From Enterococcus_C asini_A (GTDB taxonomy: Bacteria; Bacillota; Bacilli; Lactobacillales; Enterococcaceae), in NCBI RefSeq assembly GCF_031928785.1, contig NZ_JARQAL010000001.1: a stretch of DNA of 64,000 nucleotides; one strand, written 5' to 3'. The notes under the pieces are model-generated. The model ran no database searches. It was not told the origin of the DNA and worked only from the letters and a program-made list of their open reading frames with translations. Numbering within the stretch: the stretch's first letter is position 1; the number at the start of each line of letters is the position of its first letter. This document shows positions 35,322 through 44,177 of this stretch, in pieces. The translations under genes were made by a program, and so were the position numbers.

Positions 35322-35355
35322 AGTTTGTATTTGGATCAGAAAAAGAATCGTCAAC

Positions 35356-36315
35356 TTATAAACCAATTTGATAATCATCGTCTTCCATGGCTTCTACTGT
35401 ACCTAAAAGATAACCATTCCCCACTTGAGAGAAGAAATCGTGATTGGAGGTACCAGTAGAAATCCCGTTCATGACGATTGGATTTACATCATCGGCAGTG
35501 TCAGGAAAGAGGGGGTCTTGCCCTAAATTCATCAAGGCTTTATTAGCATTGTAACGCAAGAAAGTTTTCACTTCTTCGGTCCAGCCAATCTCATCATAAA
35601 GCGCTTCGGTGTAGTGAACTTCATTTTCATAAAGCTCATACAATAAATTATACAACCAGTCTTTCAACTGTTCTTGCTCTGCTTGGGGTAGTTCGTTAAA
35701 ACCTAGTTGGAATTTATACCCAATATACGTCCCGTGAACACTTTCATCGCGGATAATTAACTTGATAATTTCCGCCACATTCGCCAGTTTATTATTACCC
35801 AAGTAATATAAAGGGGTATAAAAACCAGAATAAAAAAGGAAAGTTTCCAAAAAGACGCTGGCAATTTTCTTTTCTAAAGGTGTGCCTTTTTTGTAAATTT
35901 CATTGATCCGTTCGGCTTTTTTTTGCAAATAGACATTGGTATTGGTCCATTCGAATATTTCTGCGATTTCTTTAGTGGTATTCAATGTGGAAAAAATCGA
36001 GGAATAACTTTTCGCATGGACAGATTCCATAAATTGAATATTGTTTAAGACTGCTTCTTCATGAGGCGTGCGCACATCTTTGCGCAACTGATCCATCCCG
36101 CTTTCTGACTGCACGGTATCCAGTAAGGTCAGCCCACCAAAGACTTTCCCCACTAAATCTTTTTCTGCAGCACTAAGACTGCGCCAGTCATCTAAATCAT
36201 TGGATAAGGGAATTCGAGTGTCCAGCCAAAATTGCTCTGTCAGTTTTTCCCAGGTGGATTTGTCGATAATGTCTTCTATTTCATTCCAGTTAATCGCCTT
36301 GTAATACGTACTCAT
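35356..36315 (-). CDS. nrdF: Class Ib ribonucleotide reductase, beta subunit NrdF
   Basis: A 319-residue radical-generating subunit, MSTYYKAINWNEIEDIIDKSTW, with the metal ligands in ESVHAKSYSSIF and RDESVHGTYIGYKFQLG, and the C-terminal tail DDDYQIGL that docks on NrdE. NrdF houses the dimetal-tyrosyl cofactor. It lies 39 bases after nrdE on the minus strand. Full length. Confidence 0.96.
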   Translation of the reverse strand: MSTYYKAINWNEIEDIIDKSTWEKLTEQFWLDTRIPLSNDLDDWRSLSAAEKDLVGKVFGGLTLLDTVQSESGMDQLRKDVRTPHEEAVLNNIQFMESVHAKSYSSIFSTLNTTKEIAEIFEWTNTNVYLQKKAERINEIYKKGTPLEKKIASVFLETFLFYSGFYTPLYYLGNNKLANVAEIIKLIIRDESVHGTYIGYKFQLGFNELPQAEQEQLKDWLYNLLYELYENEVHYTEALYDEIGWTEEVKTFLRYNANKALMNLGQDPLFPDTADDVNPIVMNGISTGTSNHDFFSQVGNGYLLGTVEAMEDDDYQIGL

Positions 36316-36354
36316 GTTGTCCTCCTTATTTGATGGCTTCGTAAAAATAATGGA

Positions 36355-38517
36355 TTAAATCACGCAGCTTTCACATTGGTTGGCGCCGATTTCTTCTTGA
36401 TCGTCGGTGAAAGTCCGCACGTAGTAAATCGACTTGATTCCTTTATGAAAAGCGTAGTGACGCAAAATATTCAAATCCCGGGTGGTTTGTTTGGTCGTCT
36501 TCGTTTTCCATTCGTATAAGCCTGCGGGAATTTCAGAACGCATAAACAAGGTCAAACTCATCCCTTGATCGATGTGGGTTTGGGCTGCAGCATAGACATC
36601 AATTACTTTGCGCATATCCATGTCATAGGCCGATTTGTAATAAGGAATAGTGTCATTGGACAAGTAAGCTGCTGGATAATAAATTTTGCCGATTTTCTTT
36701 TCTTGCCGTTCTTCAATCATGCGAGTAATGGGATGAAGACTAGCGCTAGTGTCATTAATATACGAAATTGAACCATTTGGTGCCACAGCTAGACGATTTT
36801 GATGGTAAAGGCCGGTAGCTTGGACTTTGACTTGCAAGTCTTGCCAATCCTTAGCCTCAGGGATAAAGATTCCTTCAAAGAGTGCTTTGACTTTTTCGGA
36901 TTTTGGCAGGTGCTGTCCCGCGGTATATTTGTCAAAATAAGTTCCGTCGGCGTATTTTGATTTTTCAAAGCCTACAAAACTTTGGCCGCGCTCTTGGGCG
37001 ATTTGATTGGATGCCACTAGTGTCCAGTAGTTTAACAACATAAAGTAAATATCGGTAAATTCAATAGCCTCTAAAGAACCGTATTCTATATGATTTTTAG
37101 CAAAGTAAGTGTGCAGTCCCATGGCACCTAAGCCGATGGTATGAGCTTCTTGATTGCCTTTTACAATGGATGGGACAACATCAATTTCTGAGTGGTCGGT
37201 GACATACGTCAATGCTCGGGTCATATTTTTAACCGATTGACCAAAATCGGGGCTTTTCATTAAATTGACGATATTAGTAGAACCTAAATTACACGAGATA
37301 TCCGTGCCTAAAACCTCATATTCTTGAGCGCCGTTAATCACAGAAGGCTGTTGGACTTGTAAAATTTCTGAACAGAGGTTGCTCATAATGATTTTGCCAT
37401 CAATAGGATTTGCCTTGTTGGCCGTATCGATATTGACAATATAAGGGTAGCCGGATTCTTGTTGAAGTTTAGAAATTTCATTTTCCAAATCCCGTGCTTT
37501 AATCTTAGTTTTGCGGATTTTTGGATTGGCTACTAAATTGTCGTATTCTTTGGTGATGTCCACATAGGAAAATGGCACGCCGTATTCTAATTCCACACTG
37601 TAAGGACTAAAGAGATACATCTCTTTGTTTTCAGCGGTTAATTCATAAAATTTGTCAGGAACTAAAACCCCTAGTGACAATGTTTTTACCCGGATTTTTT
37701 CATCGGCATTTTCTTTTTTTGCAGATAAGAAATTGATGATGTCGGGATGAAAGACGTTAAGATAAACTACGCCGGCTCCTTGGCGTTGGCCTAGTTGATT
37801 GGAATAACTAAAGCTATCTTCAAAGAGTTTCATCACCGGCATCACCCCGCTGGCTGCTCCTTCATACCCTTTAATCGGCGCTCCGGCTTCTCGCAAATTG
37901 GATAAAGTAATCCCCACACCGCCACCAATACGAGACAGTTGCAAGGCAGAATTAATGCCGCGTCCGATGGAGTTCATATCATCGGTAATCTGAATTAGAA
38001 AACAAGAAACCAATTCACCTCGGCGTTTTCTGCCGGCATTTAAGAATGACGGGGTCGCTGGCTGGTAGCGCTGATGAATCATTTCATCTGCCAAGCCCAT
38101 GGCTAAGTCTTCATCTCCGTTGGCAAAGTACAAAGCATTAATCGCCACTCGATCTTCATAGCCTTCTAGATAAAAAGCCCCATCGTTGGTTTTTAGCGCA
38201 TATTGAGAATAAAACTTATAAGCCGCCATAAAGGATTTAAATTGAAAATTTTGCTCATATAAAAAAGCATAAAGCTTGTCTAAAAAAGCAGGGGTATATT
38301 GGGCTAAAAATTCTGGTTCTAGAAAATCTTCCGCCACTAAATAATCCAATTTTTCCTGGGTAGTACTAAATTTTTTAGTATTTGGTCCCACGTTTTCGGC
38401 TAAGAAGGCTGCCAGTGCTTCTTGGTCTTTGTTTAAAGGAATTTGACCGTTTACCGGACGATTGATTTCGTTGTTTAATTTATAGTAGCTCACATCTTTT
38501 AGGTCTTTAAGACTCAT
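36355..38517 (-). CDS. nrdE: Class Ib ribonucleotide reductase, alpha subunit NrdE
   Basis: A 720-residue catalytic subunit. The active site includes the CFLIQITDDMNSI cysteine, the NLCSEILQVQQP segment with N, C and E, and the C-terminal redox pair in NQCESCVI that takes electrons from NrdH. It reduces ribonucleoside diphosphates. It has the short N-terminus, without an ATP cone, expected of class Ib. It is in an operon with nrdH upstream and nrdF downstream; the activating flavodoxin nrdI is absent from the cluster. Confidence 0.97.
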   Translation of the reverse strand: MSLKDLKDVSYYKLNNEINRPVNGQIPLNKDQEALAAFLAENVGPNTKKFSTTQEKLDYLVAEDFLEPEFLAQYTPAFLDKLYAFLYEQNFQFKSFMAAYKFYSQYALKTNDGAFYLEGYEDRVAINALYFANGDEDLAMGLADEMIHQRYQPATPSFLNAGRKRRGELVSCFLIQITDDMNSIGRGINSALQLSRIGGGVGITLSNLREAGAPIKGYEGAASGVMPVMKLFEDSFSYSNQLGQRQGAGVVYLNVFHPDIINFLSAKKENADEKIRVKTLSLGVLVPDKFYELTAENKEMYLFSPYSVELEYGVPFSYVDITKEYDNLVANPKIRKTKIKARDLENEISKLQQESGYPYIVNIDTANKANPIDGKIIMSNLCSEILQVQQPSVINGAQEYEVLGTDISCNLGSTNIVNLMKSPDFGQSVKNMTRALTYVTDHSEIDVVPSIVKGNQEAHTIGLGAMGLHTYFAKNHIEYGSLEAIEFTDIYFMLLNYWTLVASNQIAQERGQSFVGFEKSKYADGTYFDKYTAGQHLPKSEKVKALFEGIFIPEAKDWQDLQVKVQATGLYHQNRLAVAPNGSISYINDTSASLHPITRMIEERQEKKIGKIYYPAAYLSNDTIPYYKSAYDMDMRKVIDVYAAAQTHIDQGMSLTLFMRSEIPAGLYEWKTKTTKQTTRDLNILRHYAFHKGIKSIYYVRTFTDDQEEIGANQCESCVI

Positions 38518-38564
38518 TATTTTCCCTCATTTCGATTATCTATGCGGTTGAAACCAGTAAAAAA

Positions 38565-38587
38565 GACTAGGACAACTTGCCCCAGCC
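38565..38587 (-). terminator. Hairpin/terminator between nrdH and nrdE
   Basis: On the minus strand, GGCTGGG pairs with CCTAGTC (two wobbles) around nine bases, followed by TTTTTT. It may be a partial terminator that sets the nrdH to nrdEF ratio. Confidence 0.65.
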
Positions 38588-38626
38588 CGTCACAATTGTC
38601 TGTGGGAATCTTATCTGGTTAAAAAA

Positions 38627-38851
38627 TTAAGAAACTAGTTGGCGTAATTCTTCCGGACGAAAACCAACAATAGCCGCATCGGTGGTCTTTAAAACCGGTA
38701 CGGAACGAAACCCAGCTGCTTTTAGGCTTTCCACTGCTTCTGGTTGCTCGTCAATATTGATTTCGTTAAAGGAAACTTGATGTTCCGCTAAAAAACGTTT
38801 CGTTAATTTGCACTGCATACAGTTATTTTTTGAGTATAAGGTAATCTCCAT
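38627..38851 (-). CDS. nrdH: Glutaredoxin-like protein NrdH
   Basis: A 74-residue redoxin, MEITLYSKNNCMQCKLTKRFL, with the CMQC active site and the C-terminal VGFRPEELRQLV typical of NrdH. It passes electrons from thioredoxin reductase to NrdE. GGAGGAG lies seven bases before the ATG at 38851, so seven upstream in-frame codons are not used. First gene of nrdHEF, behind two NrdR boxes. Confidence 0.95.
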   Translation of the reverse strand: MEITLYSKNNCMQCKLTKRFLAEHQVSFNEINIDEQPEAVESLKAAGFRSVPVLKTTDAAIVGFRPEELRQLVS

Positions 38852-38886
38852 AAGTAACTCCTCCAAATTCATCCTTGGTACATTCT

Positions 38887-38969
38887 AGTATAATCTTCCT
38901 TTTCCGCAAGTCAAAGGATATGCACTACATCTTGTGGTTTGTTGATAGAACAACCACCATACATTGTGG
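38887..38969 (-). promoter_or_regulatory. nrdHEF promoter with two NrdR boxes
   Basis: On the minus strand, TTGACT (38914-38909), 16 bases, TATACT (38892-38887). Upstream are two 16-mers: 38922-38937 (core CTACATCTTG) and 38954-38969 (core CCATACATTG). Both resemble the NrdR palindrome acaCwAtATaTwGtgt and are 32 bp apart, the usual three-turn spacing. NrdR represses nrd operons when dATP is high. Confidence 0.75.
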
Positions 38970-39205
38970 TGTATAAAAATGATGTCCCAATACACTTTTT
39001 GAAACCAAAAGAAGAGGGGAAACCTTACGAGAGCAAGATTTTTTTGAAAATCATTTTATACACTGTCATTTTTAATTATACAGTTTAACGAATCGCAACA
39101 CTTTTTTAAAAAATAAATTACCGATACTAGCTCAGGCTGATTGTTTATTAAAGTTAAGTTTATCAAAAAAGACATGTGAAAATTATTACAAATTCAGAAA
39201 TTTCA

Positions 39206-39266
39206 TTGACAGAACAAGGATTTGTCGCTATTCTCAAAGCAGAAGTTTAATTGAGAATAATTATCA
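39206..39266 (+). promoter_or_regulatory. feo promoter and Fur box
   Basis: TTGACA (39206-39211), 17 bases, TATTCT (39229-39234). Just downstream, TGAGAATAATTATCA (39252-39266) matches 13 of 14 bases of the Fur 7-1-7 word TGATAAT-N-ATTATCA. This is where a Fur repressor would sit in low-GC Gram-positives. Confidence 0.8.
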
Positions 39267-39309
39267 TTCCCGATTTAAGGGAGTACTGTTTAGAAAGTGG
39301 GGGAAGAGT

Positions 39310-39780
39310 TTGGGGAGATTAAGCGAGGCAACACCACATAAAACCTACCAAGTCACTGCTGTACCAGAACAAACAGAAGTAAAAAAACATTTACAGGATT
39401 TGGGGTTAATTTGTGGTAGTCAAGTCATTTTATTGAAGACACAAGGAGCAAATGGCATTGTTTTATTACATAAGACCCGTTTAGCTTTGGATCAAAGTAT
39501 TTTACAAGCAATCAAGGTGAAAGAAGTCACCACTCAGACAGAAGTTTTATCTTTGGGAGAATTGGCTGTGGGAGAACAAGGAAAAGTCATCTCTGTCTTT
39601 GGGGAAGGTGCCGTAAGACGACACTTAATGGACATGGGGTTGACGAAAAATGTTCAAGTTACAGTAAAAAAACTTGCGCCATTAGGGGATCCCATTGAGT
39701 TGAGTTTGCGAGGATACGCCTTATCATTGCGAAAAAGCGAGGCGGAGTACATCTTGGTAGAAAAGGAGGTTACCTCATGA
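39310..39780 (+). CDS. feoA: Ferrous iron transport protein FeoA with two tandem FeoA domains
   Basis: A 156-residue protein with two SH3-like FeoA domains in a row, about residues 9-75 (TYQVTAVPEQTEVKKHLQDLG) and 82-154 (LGELAVGEQGKVISVFGEG). A single-domain FeoA is about 75 residues. FeoA is a small cytoplasmic partner of the FeoB Fe(II) permease. The best start is TTG at 39310 after GGGGGAAG. It overlaps feoB by four bases. Confidence 0.88.
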   Translation: MGRLSEATPHKTYQVTAVPEQTEVKKHLQDLGLICGSQVILLKTQGANGIVLLHKTRLALDQSILQAIKVKEVTTQTEVLSLGELAVGEQGKVISVFGEGAVRRHLMDMGLTKNVQVTVKKLAPLGDPIELSLRGYALSLRKSEAEYILVEKEVTS

Positions 39781-41945
39781 TTGAATTGCAAATTGCTTTA
39801 GCAGGTAATCCTAACTGTGGGAAAACCAGTATTTTTAATCAGTTGACTGGCTCCGCTCAATATGTGGGCAACTGGGCTGGGGTTACCGTGGAACGAAAAT
39901 CCGGACGACTGAAAAAAGACAAAGGAGTCTTAATTCAAGATTTACCGGGAATTTATTCCTTGTCTCCTTACACTCCAGAAGAAGTAGTAGCTAGAGATTA
40001 TCTTTTACAAGATCAGCCAGATGCGATTTTAAATATTATTGATGGCTCTAATATTGAGCGGAATTTGTATTTGACGACTCAATTAATTGAAATTGGCTTG
40101 CCTTTAGTTTTAGGGGTCAATATGATGGATATTGTCAAAAAATCAGGGCGCAAATTGAACTTAGACAAGTTGGCTTATGGATTAGGCGTGGATGTAGTCG
40201 GGATGAGTGCTTTGAAAAAGCAAGGTTTGGATCAAGGGGTTCACAAAGTCTTAAACAGTCACAAACAACCGAAAGTCCCGCAATTTCCGACTTATGATGA
40301 ACGCTTAGAAGCTGCTTTAAGTGAGATTATTGATGTTATGGGCAACACTATGCCGGCAAAACAAGCTCGCTATTTTGCTATTAAACTTTTTGAACGAGAC
40401 TCTTTAACTCAAGCAGCACTTTCCCCTAGTCCTTTACAGCTAAAAGAAATCGAAGAAATCATTGGAATTACCGAAAAACTCTTTGATGATACCAGCGATA
40501 GCATCTTAGTGAATGAGCGCTATGAATTTATCAGTCGTTTAATGAAACTCTGTGTAACAGAAGAAGGCGAATTGCGCTTATCGGTTTCTGATCGCATTGA
40601 CCAAGTGGTGACCAATCGAATTTTGGCATTGCCGATTTTTGCTTTGGTCATGTGGGCAGTCTACTATTTGTCCATTCAAACCATTGGGGTTATGGGGACC
40701 GACTGGGTGAATGATGTGCTCTTTGGCGAAGTGGTACCTAATCACCTTAGCAATTGGCTAGCGGCAGGAAATGTGGCACCTTGGATGCAAGACTTGATCT
40801 TAAATGGTATTGTCGCAGGTGTCGGAGCGGTAATCGGCTTTTTGCCTCAGCTGTTGGTTTTATTCTTCTGTCTTTCTTTATTGGAAGATTGTGGGTATAT
40901 GGCACGAATTGCCTTTGTTATGGACCGGATTTTTAGAAAATTAGGCCTTTCAGGAAAATCCTTTATTCCGATGTTAATTGCCACAGGCTGTGGGGTACCT
41001 GGAGTTATGGCTAGCCGCACCATTGAAAACGAAAAAGATCGGCGTATGACGGCGATGATTACTACTTTTATGCCTTGTTCGGCAAAACTACCGATTATCG
41101 CCTTAATTGCTGGGGCCTTTTTTCCTAATACGAGTTGGGTAGCACCTTCTGCTTACTTTTTAGGCATTAGTGCCATTGTCTTATCAGGGATTGCCTTGAA
41201 AAAGACCCGGATGTTTGCTGGGGATCCTGCACCTTTTATTATGGAATTGCCGGCGTATCATTTGCCTCAATTAAAGAGTGTTCTCCATCAAGTGAGAGAT
41301 CGGGGAATGGCTTTTGTGAAAAATGCAGCCACCATTATCTTTGTTTCTAGTTTGGTAATTTGGTTTACTTCTAGTTACAACTTCCAGTTGCAAAATGTGG
41401 GGGAAGAAAGCAGTATTTTGGCTGGCTTAGGTCGTATTATTGCACCATTATTTGCGCCATTAGGTTGGGGACATTGGCAAGAAGCAGTGGGAACCATTAC
41501 CGGCTTGATTGCGAAAGAAAATGTGATTGGTACCTTTGGCGTGCTTTACGGTGGCTTAGACGAAGTAGCAGAAAATGGCACAGAAATCTGGGGTGCCTTA
41601 CGAGCTTCCTTAACCCCTGTAGCGGCTTATTCTTTCTTAGCCTTTAACTTGCTCTGTGCGCCTTGTTTTGCGGCTATTGGTGCCATTCACCGGGAAATGG
41701 GCGAATTGAAATGGACATTGCGGGCCATTGGCTATCAATGTGGCTTGGCTTACGTGGTGAGCTTGGTGATTTATCAGTTTGGTCACTTATTCTTTGAAGG
41801 TGGAACTTTCGGCGTAGGAACTGTGTTTGCAATTGCCGCTTCTTCCTTTATCATCTGGTCTTTGATTCGCAAACCGAAAAAAGCAGCTTGTGAAGAAGAC
41901 TGTCTGTTGACCATTCCTAGTATCGCGAAAGAAGGCGTAAAATAA
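39777..41945 (+). CDS. feoB: Ferrous iron transport protein FeoB
   Basis: A 722-residue permease. The N-terminal GTPase (residues about 1-170) has GNPNCGKTS (G1), QDLPGIYSL (G3) and NMMD (G4). A helical spacer domain follows, then a membrane domain of about 9-11 helices with the conserved Gate motifs GCGVPGVMASRT and PCSAKLPIIA. It imports Fe(II) across the cytoplasmic membrane. ATGA overlap with feoA and TAATG overlap with the small Cys-rich gene place it mid-operon. Confidence 0.97.
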   Translation: MIELQIALAGNPNCGKTSIFNQLTGSAQYVGNWAGVTVERKSGRLKKDKGVLIQDLPGIYSLSPYTPEEVVARDYLLQDQPDAILNIIDGSNIERNLYLTTQLIEIGLPLVLGVNMMDIVKKSGRKLNLDKLAYGLGVDVVGMSALKKQGLDQGVHKVLNSHKQPKVPQFPTYDERLEAALSEIIDVMGNTMPAKQARYFAIKLFERDSLTQAALSPSPLQLKEIEEIIGITEKLFDDTSDSILVNERYEFISRLMKLCVTEEGELRLSVSDRIDQVVTNRILALPIFALVMWAVYYLSIQTIGVMGTDWVNDVLFGEVVPNHLSNWLAAGNVAPWMQDLILNGIVAGVGAVIGFLPQLLVLFFCLSLLEDCGYMARIAFVMDRIFRKLGLSGKSFIPMLIATGCGVPGVMASRTIENEKDRRMTAMITTFMPCSAKLPIIALIAGAFFPNTSWVAPSAYFLGISAIVLSGIALKKTRMFAGDPAPFIMELPAYHLPQLKSVLHQVRDRGMAFVKNAATIIFVSSLVIWFTSSYNFQLQNVGEESSILAGLGRIIAPLFAPLGWGHWQEAVGTITGLIAKENVIGTFGVLYGGLDEVAENGTEIWGALRASLTPVAAYSFLAFNLLCAPCFAAIGAIHREMGELKWTLRAIGYQCGLAYVVSLVIYQFGHLFFEGGTFGVGTVFAIAASSFIIWSLIRKPKKAACEEDCLLTIPSIAKEGVK

Positions 41946-42097
41946 TGTTTTGGACGATTGTGTTAAGTGTAATTATTTTTGGTGGAGCGGCTGGCATTCT
42001 CTTTCGTCGCTTAAGTGGTCGCTCTTCTAGCTGCGAAGATTGTAACTGTAGTTGTGGAGTAAAAGACTTGCCAAAACAAAGCAATCCTAATCAGTAA
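41945..42097 (+). CDS. FeoB-associated Cys-rich membrane peptide
   Basis: A 50-residue peptide that begins on the last base of the feoB stop codon (TAATG). One membrane helix (MFWTIVLSVIIFGGAAGIL) is followed by an Arg-rich turn and a cysteine cluster SSCEDCNCSCGV. This is the FeoB-associated Cys-rich membrane protein family, often found in this place. A role in Fe(II) handling beside FeoB is inferred. Confidence 0.85.
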   Translation: MFWTIVLSVIIFGGAAGILFRRLSGRSSSCEDCNCSCGVKDLPKQSNPNQ

Positions 42098-42116
42098 TTA
42101 GAAATCATGAAAAGAG

Positions 42117-42441
42117 GCTGTGACAATAGTTGGGTCACCGTCCTACGAACCGAACAATACCAAACGTGAGACGCAAGCAAAAGAGGGGTATCTTCCATTA
42201 AAAATCATTGGAAGATACCCTTCTTTTCATTGCTAAAAATCTTAAACGCTGCCTAACCTTGATTTCATCAATCTAAGGCAGCGTAATTCGCTTTTTCTCT
42301 TTTCACGTATGGTAATGTTCTCTCTTCGGACTAAGACACAAAAATTGTCACGATTTTTTATCATCCGAATCTTTTTTATCAATAAAAATTAAATGTTCGT
42401 TGTTTATCATTTAGGGAATACTTATGTCACGGTCCCTTTTT
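42117..42441 (+). repeat. Dispersed structured intergenic repeat, copy B
   Basis: About 325 bases, nearly identical to 30332-30717 outside two variable stretches. It has the same end pairing (GAACAATACCAAACG with CGTATGGTAATGTTC; GTGACAAT with ATTGTCAC), the GTATCTTCCA/TGGAAGATAC hairpin with a following T-run, and the ACGCTGCCT/AGGCAGCGT hairpin. It lies right after the feo operon, in the same orientation as copy A. Confidence 0.85.
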
Positions 42442-42731
42442 AGACTGGTTTTATGAGCTCATGTTGCTTTTCTTAAAAGCTGTAAAGCCAACTGTTTATT
42501 TGGAATTTCATAGTTTTTTTGATGACTTTAGCCGAAGCCATCAATACTAGAACTGTTTACTTTTGCTGTTTTCTAGGGGCATTGTGAGAAGTCTGTGAGA
42601 GGGTAAACAGATATTTTATTTTTCCCCCGATTAGTGTTAGAATAAGCGTGTTTGTCTTGTGATTGTAAACACAAAGATAAGCCGAAGTCTCTTATTTGAA
42701 TTGTTGCTTTATAAATAGAAAGGAATTGTTT
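42442..42731. other. Non-coding spacer before the ubiD-like operon
   Basis: About 290 bases with no accepted open frame. The operon promoter should be here; TAGAAT near 42639 may be a -10, but no clear -35 was seen. Confidence 0.45.
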
Positions 42732-44177
42732 ATGGCCTATAAAAATCTACAAGAATTTATGACCACATTGGAAGCAGCTGGAGAGTTAAAGCGGGTGACG
42801 GCTCCCGTCTCAGCGCAGTTGGAAATCACCGAGATTACCGATCGCATTTCTAAAGATCGAGGTCCTGCTTTGCTTTTTGAAAATGTCCAAGGCTCCGCTT
42901 TTCCCGTGTTAATCAATGCCATGGGTTCCGAAAAACGTATGGCTCAAGCCCTAGGTGTGGAAAGTCTCAATGAAGTAGGGGAGCAAATTGCTGATTTAAT
43001 CAATTTGGCTAACTACAGTGGCTGGTTGAAAAGTGCCAGTCAAATCCCTAAACTTTCCCGAATGGCGGCAGTCTTTCCTTTAAAAGTCAAAAAAGGCGCA
43101 TGCCAAGAAGTGATCATGGAAGAGCCGGATTTAACCAAATTACCGATTTTACAATGCTGGCCTGAAGACGGAGGCCCGTTTATTACCTTGCCTTTAGTTA
43201 TGACCAAAGACCCTGACAGTGGGCAACAAAATACTGGCATGTACCGCATGCAAGTGTACGATAAAAACACTACCGGGATGCATTGGCACTGGCATAAGGA
43301 CGGTCGGGAAATCTATGAAAAATACCGTAAACTGGGGGGCAAGATGCCAGTTTCAGTCGCTTTAGGAGGAGATCCGGCGATTACCTATTCCGCCACAGCA
43401 CCATTGCCAAAGATGATTGACGAAATGATGCTGGCTGGCTTTTTGCGAAAGCGTCCGGTGAAAATGGTAAAATCCATTACCAATGATATTTATGTCCCGG
43501 CAGAATCAGAATTTGTGATTGAAGGCTATGTGGATGTAAACGAACCTTTACGAGAAGAAGGCCCATTTGGCGATCATACCGGCTATTATTCTCTAGAAGA
43601 CATGTATCCAGTTTTCCACGTGACCTGTATCACCCACAAGAAAAATGCCGTCTATCCCACGACAATTGTGGGCCAACCACCGATGGAAGATGATTATATG
43701 GGCCTTGCCACTGAACGGGTTTTCTTGCCATTATTGAAAATGATGGCACCGGAAATTGTAGATTTAGCCATGCCTTTTGAAGGTGTTTTTCATAACTGTG
43801 TGATTGTTTCCATTAAGAAGAAATTTCCTTATCACGCTCATAAAGTGATGAATACTTGTTGGGGCATGGGACAAATGATGTACACCAAGATGATTATTGT
43901 AGTAGAAGACAATGTAGATCCTCATGATTTTTCTAAAGTGGCCTGGAAAGTCTTTAATAATATTGATGCCAAACGGGATTTGGTGCTAAATGAAGGACCA
44001 CTAGACGCTTTGGATCATTCTTCTCCTCATGCTTTTTACGGCACCCGTCTTGGCATTGACGCAACGCAAAAATGGCCAGAAGAAGGCCACAATCGTCCTT
44101 GGCCAGCTGATGTGACTATGGATCAAAAAACGAAAGAATTGGTAGAGAAACGGTGGGCTGATTATGGCCTGGATTAA
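42732..44177 (+). CDS. UbiD-family decarboxylase
   Basis: A 481-residue protein (MAYKNLQEFMTTLEAAGELKRV) with the prenyl-FMN/metal-site block TGMHWHWHKDGREIYEKYRK, IEGYVDVNEPLREEGPFGDHTGYYS and YPTTIVGQPPMEDDYM. UbiD enzymes remove carboxyl groups from aromatic or unsaturated acids and need prenylated FMN from a UbiX protein, which is not in this window. It overlaps the UbiA-like gene by 14 bases, the pairing seen for quinone synthesis (UbiD/UbiA, MqnL/MqnP). The substrate is unknown. Start at 42732 after AAAGGA. Confidence 0.88.
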   Translation: MAYKNLQEFMTTLEAAGELKRVTAPVSAQLEITEITDRISKDRGPALLFENVQGSAFPVLINAMGSEKRMAQALGVESLNEVGEQIADLINLANYSGWLKSASQIPKLSRMAAVFPLKVKKGACQEVIMEEPDLTKLPILQCWPEDGGPFITLPLVMTKDPDSGQQNTGMYRMQVYDKNTTGMHWHWHKDGREIYEKYRKLGGKMPVSVALGGDPAITYSATAPLPKMIDEMMLAGFLRKRPVKMVKSITNDIYVPAESEFVIEGYVDVNEPLREEGPFGDHTGYYSLEDMYPVFHVTCITHKKNAVYPTTIVGQPPMEDDYMGLATERVFLPLLKMMAPEIVDLAMPFEGVFHNCVIVSIKKKFPYHAHKVMNTCWGMGQMMYTKMIIVVEDNVDPHDFSKVAWKVFNNIDAKRDLVLNEGPLDALDHSSPHAFYGTRLGIDATQKWPEEGHNRPWPADVTMDQKTKELVEKRWADYGLD

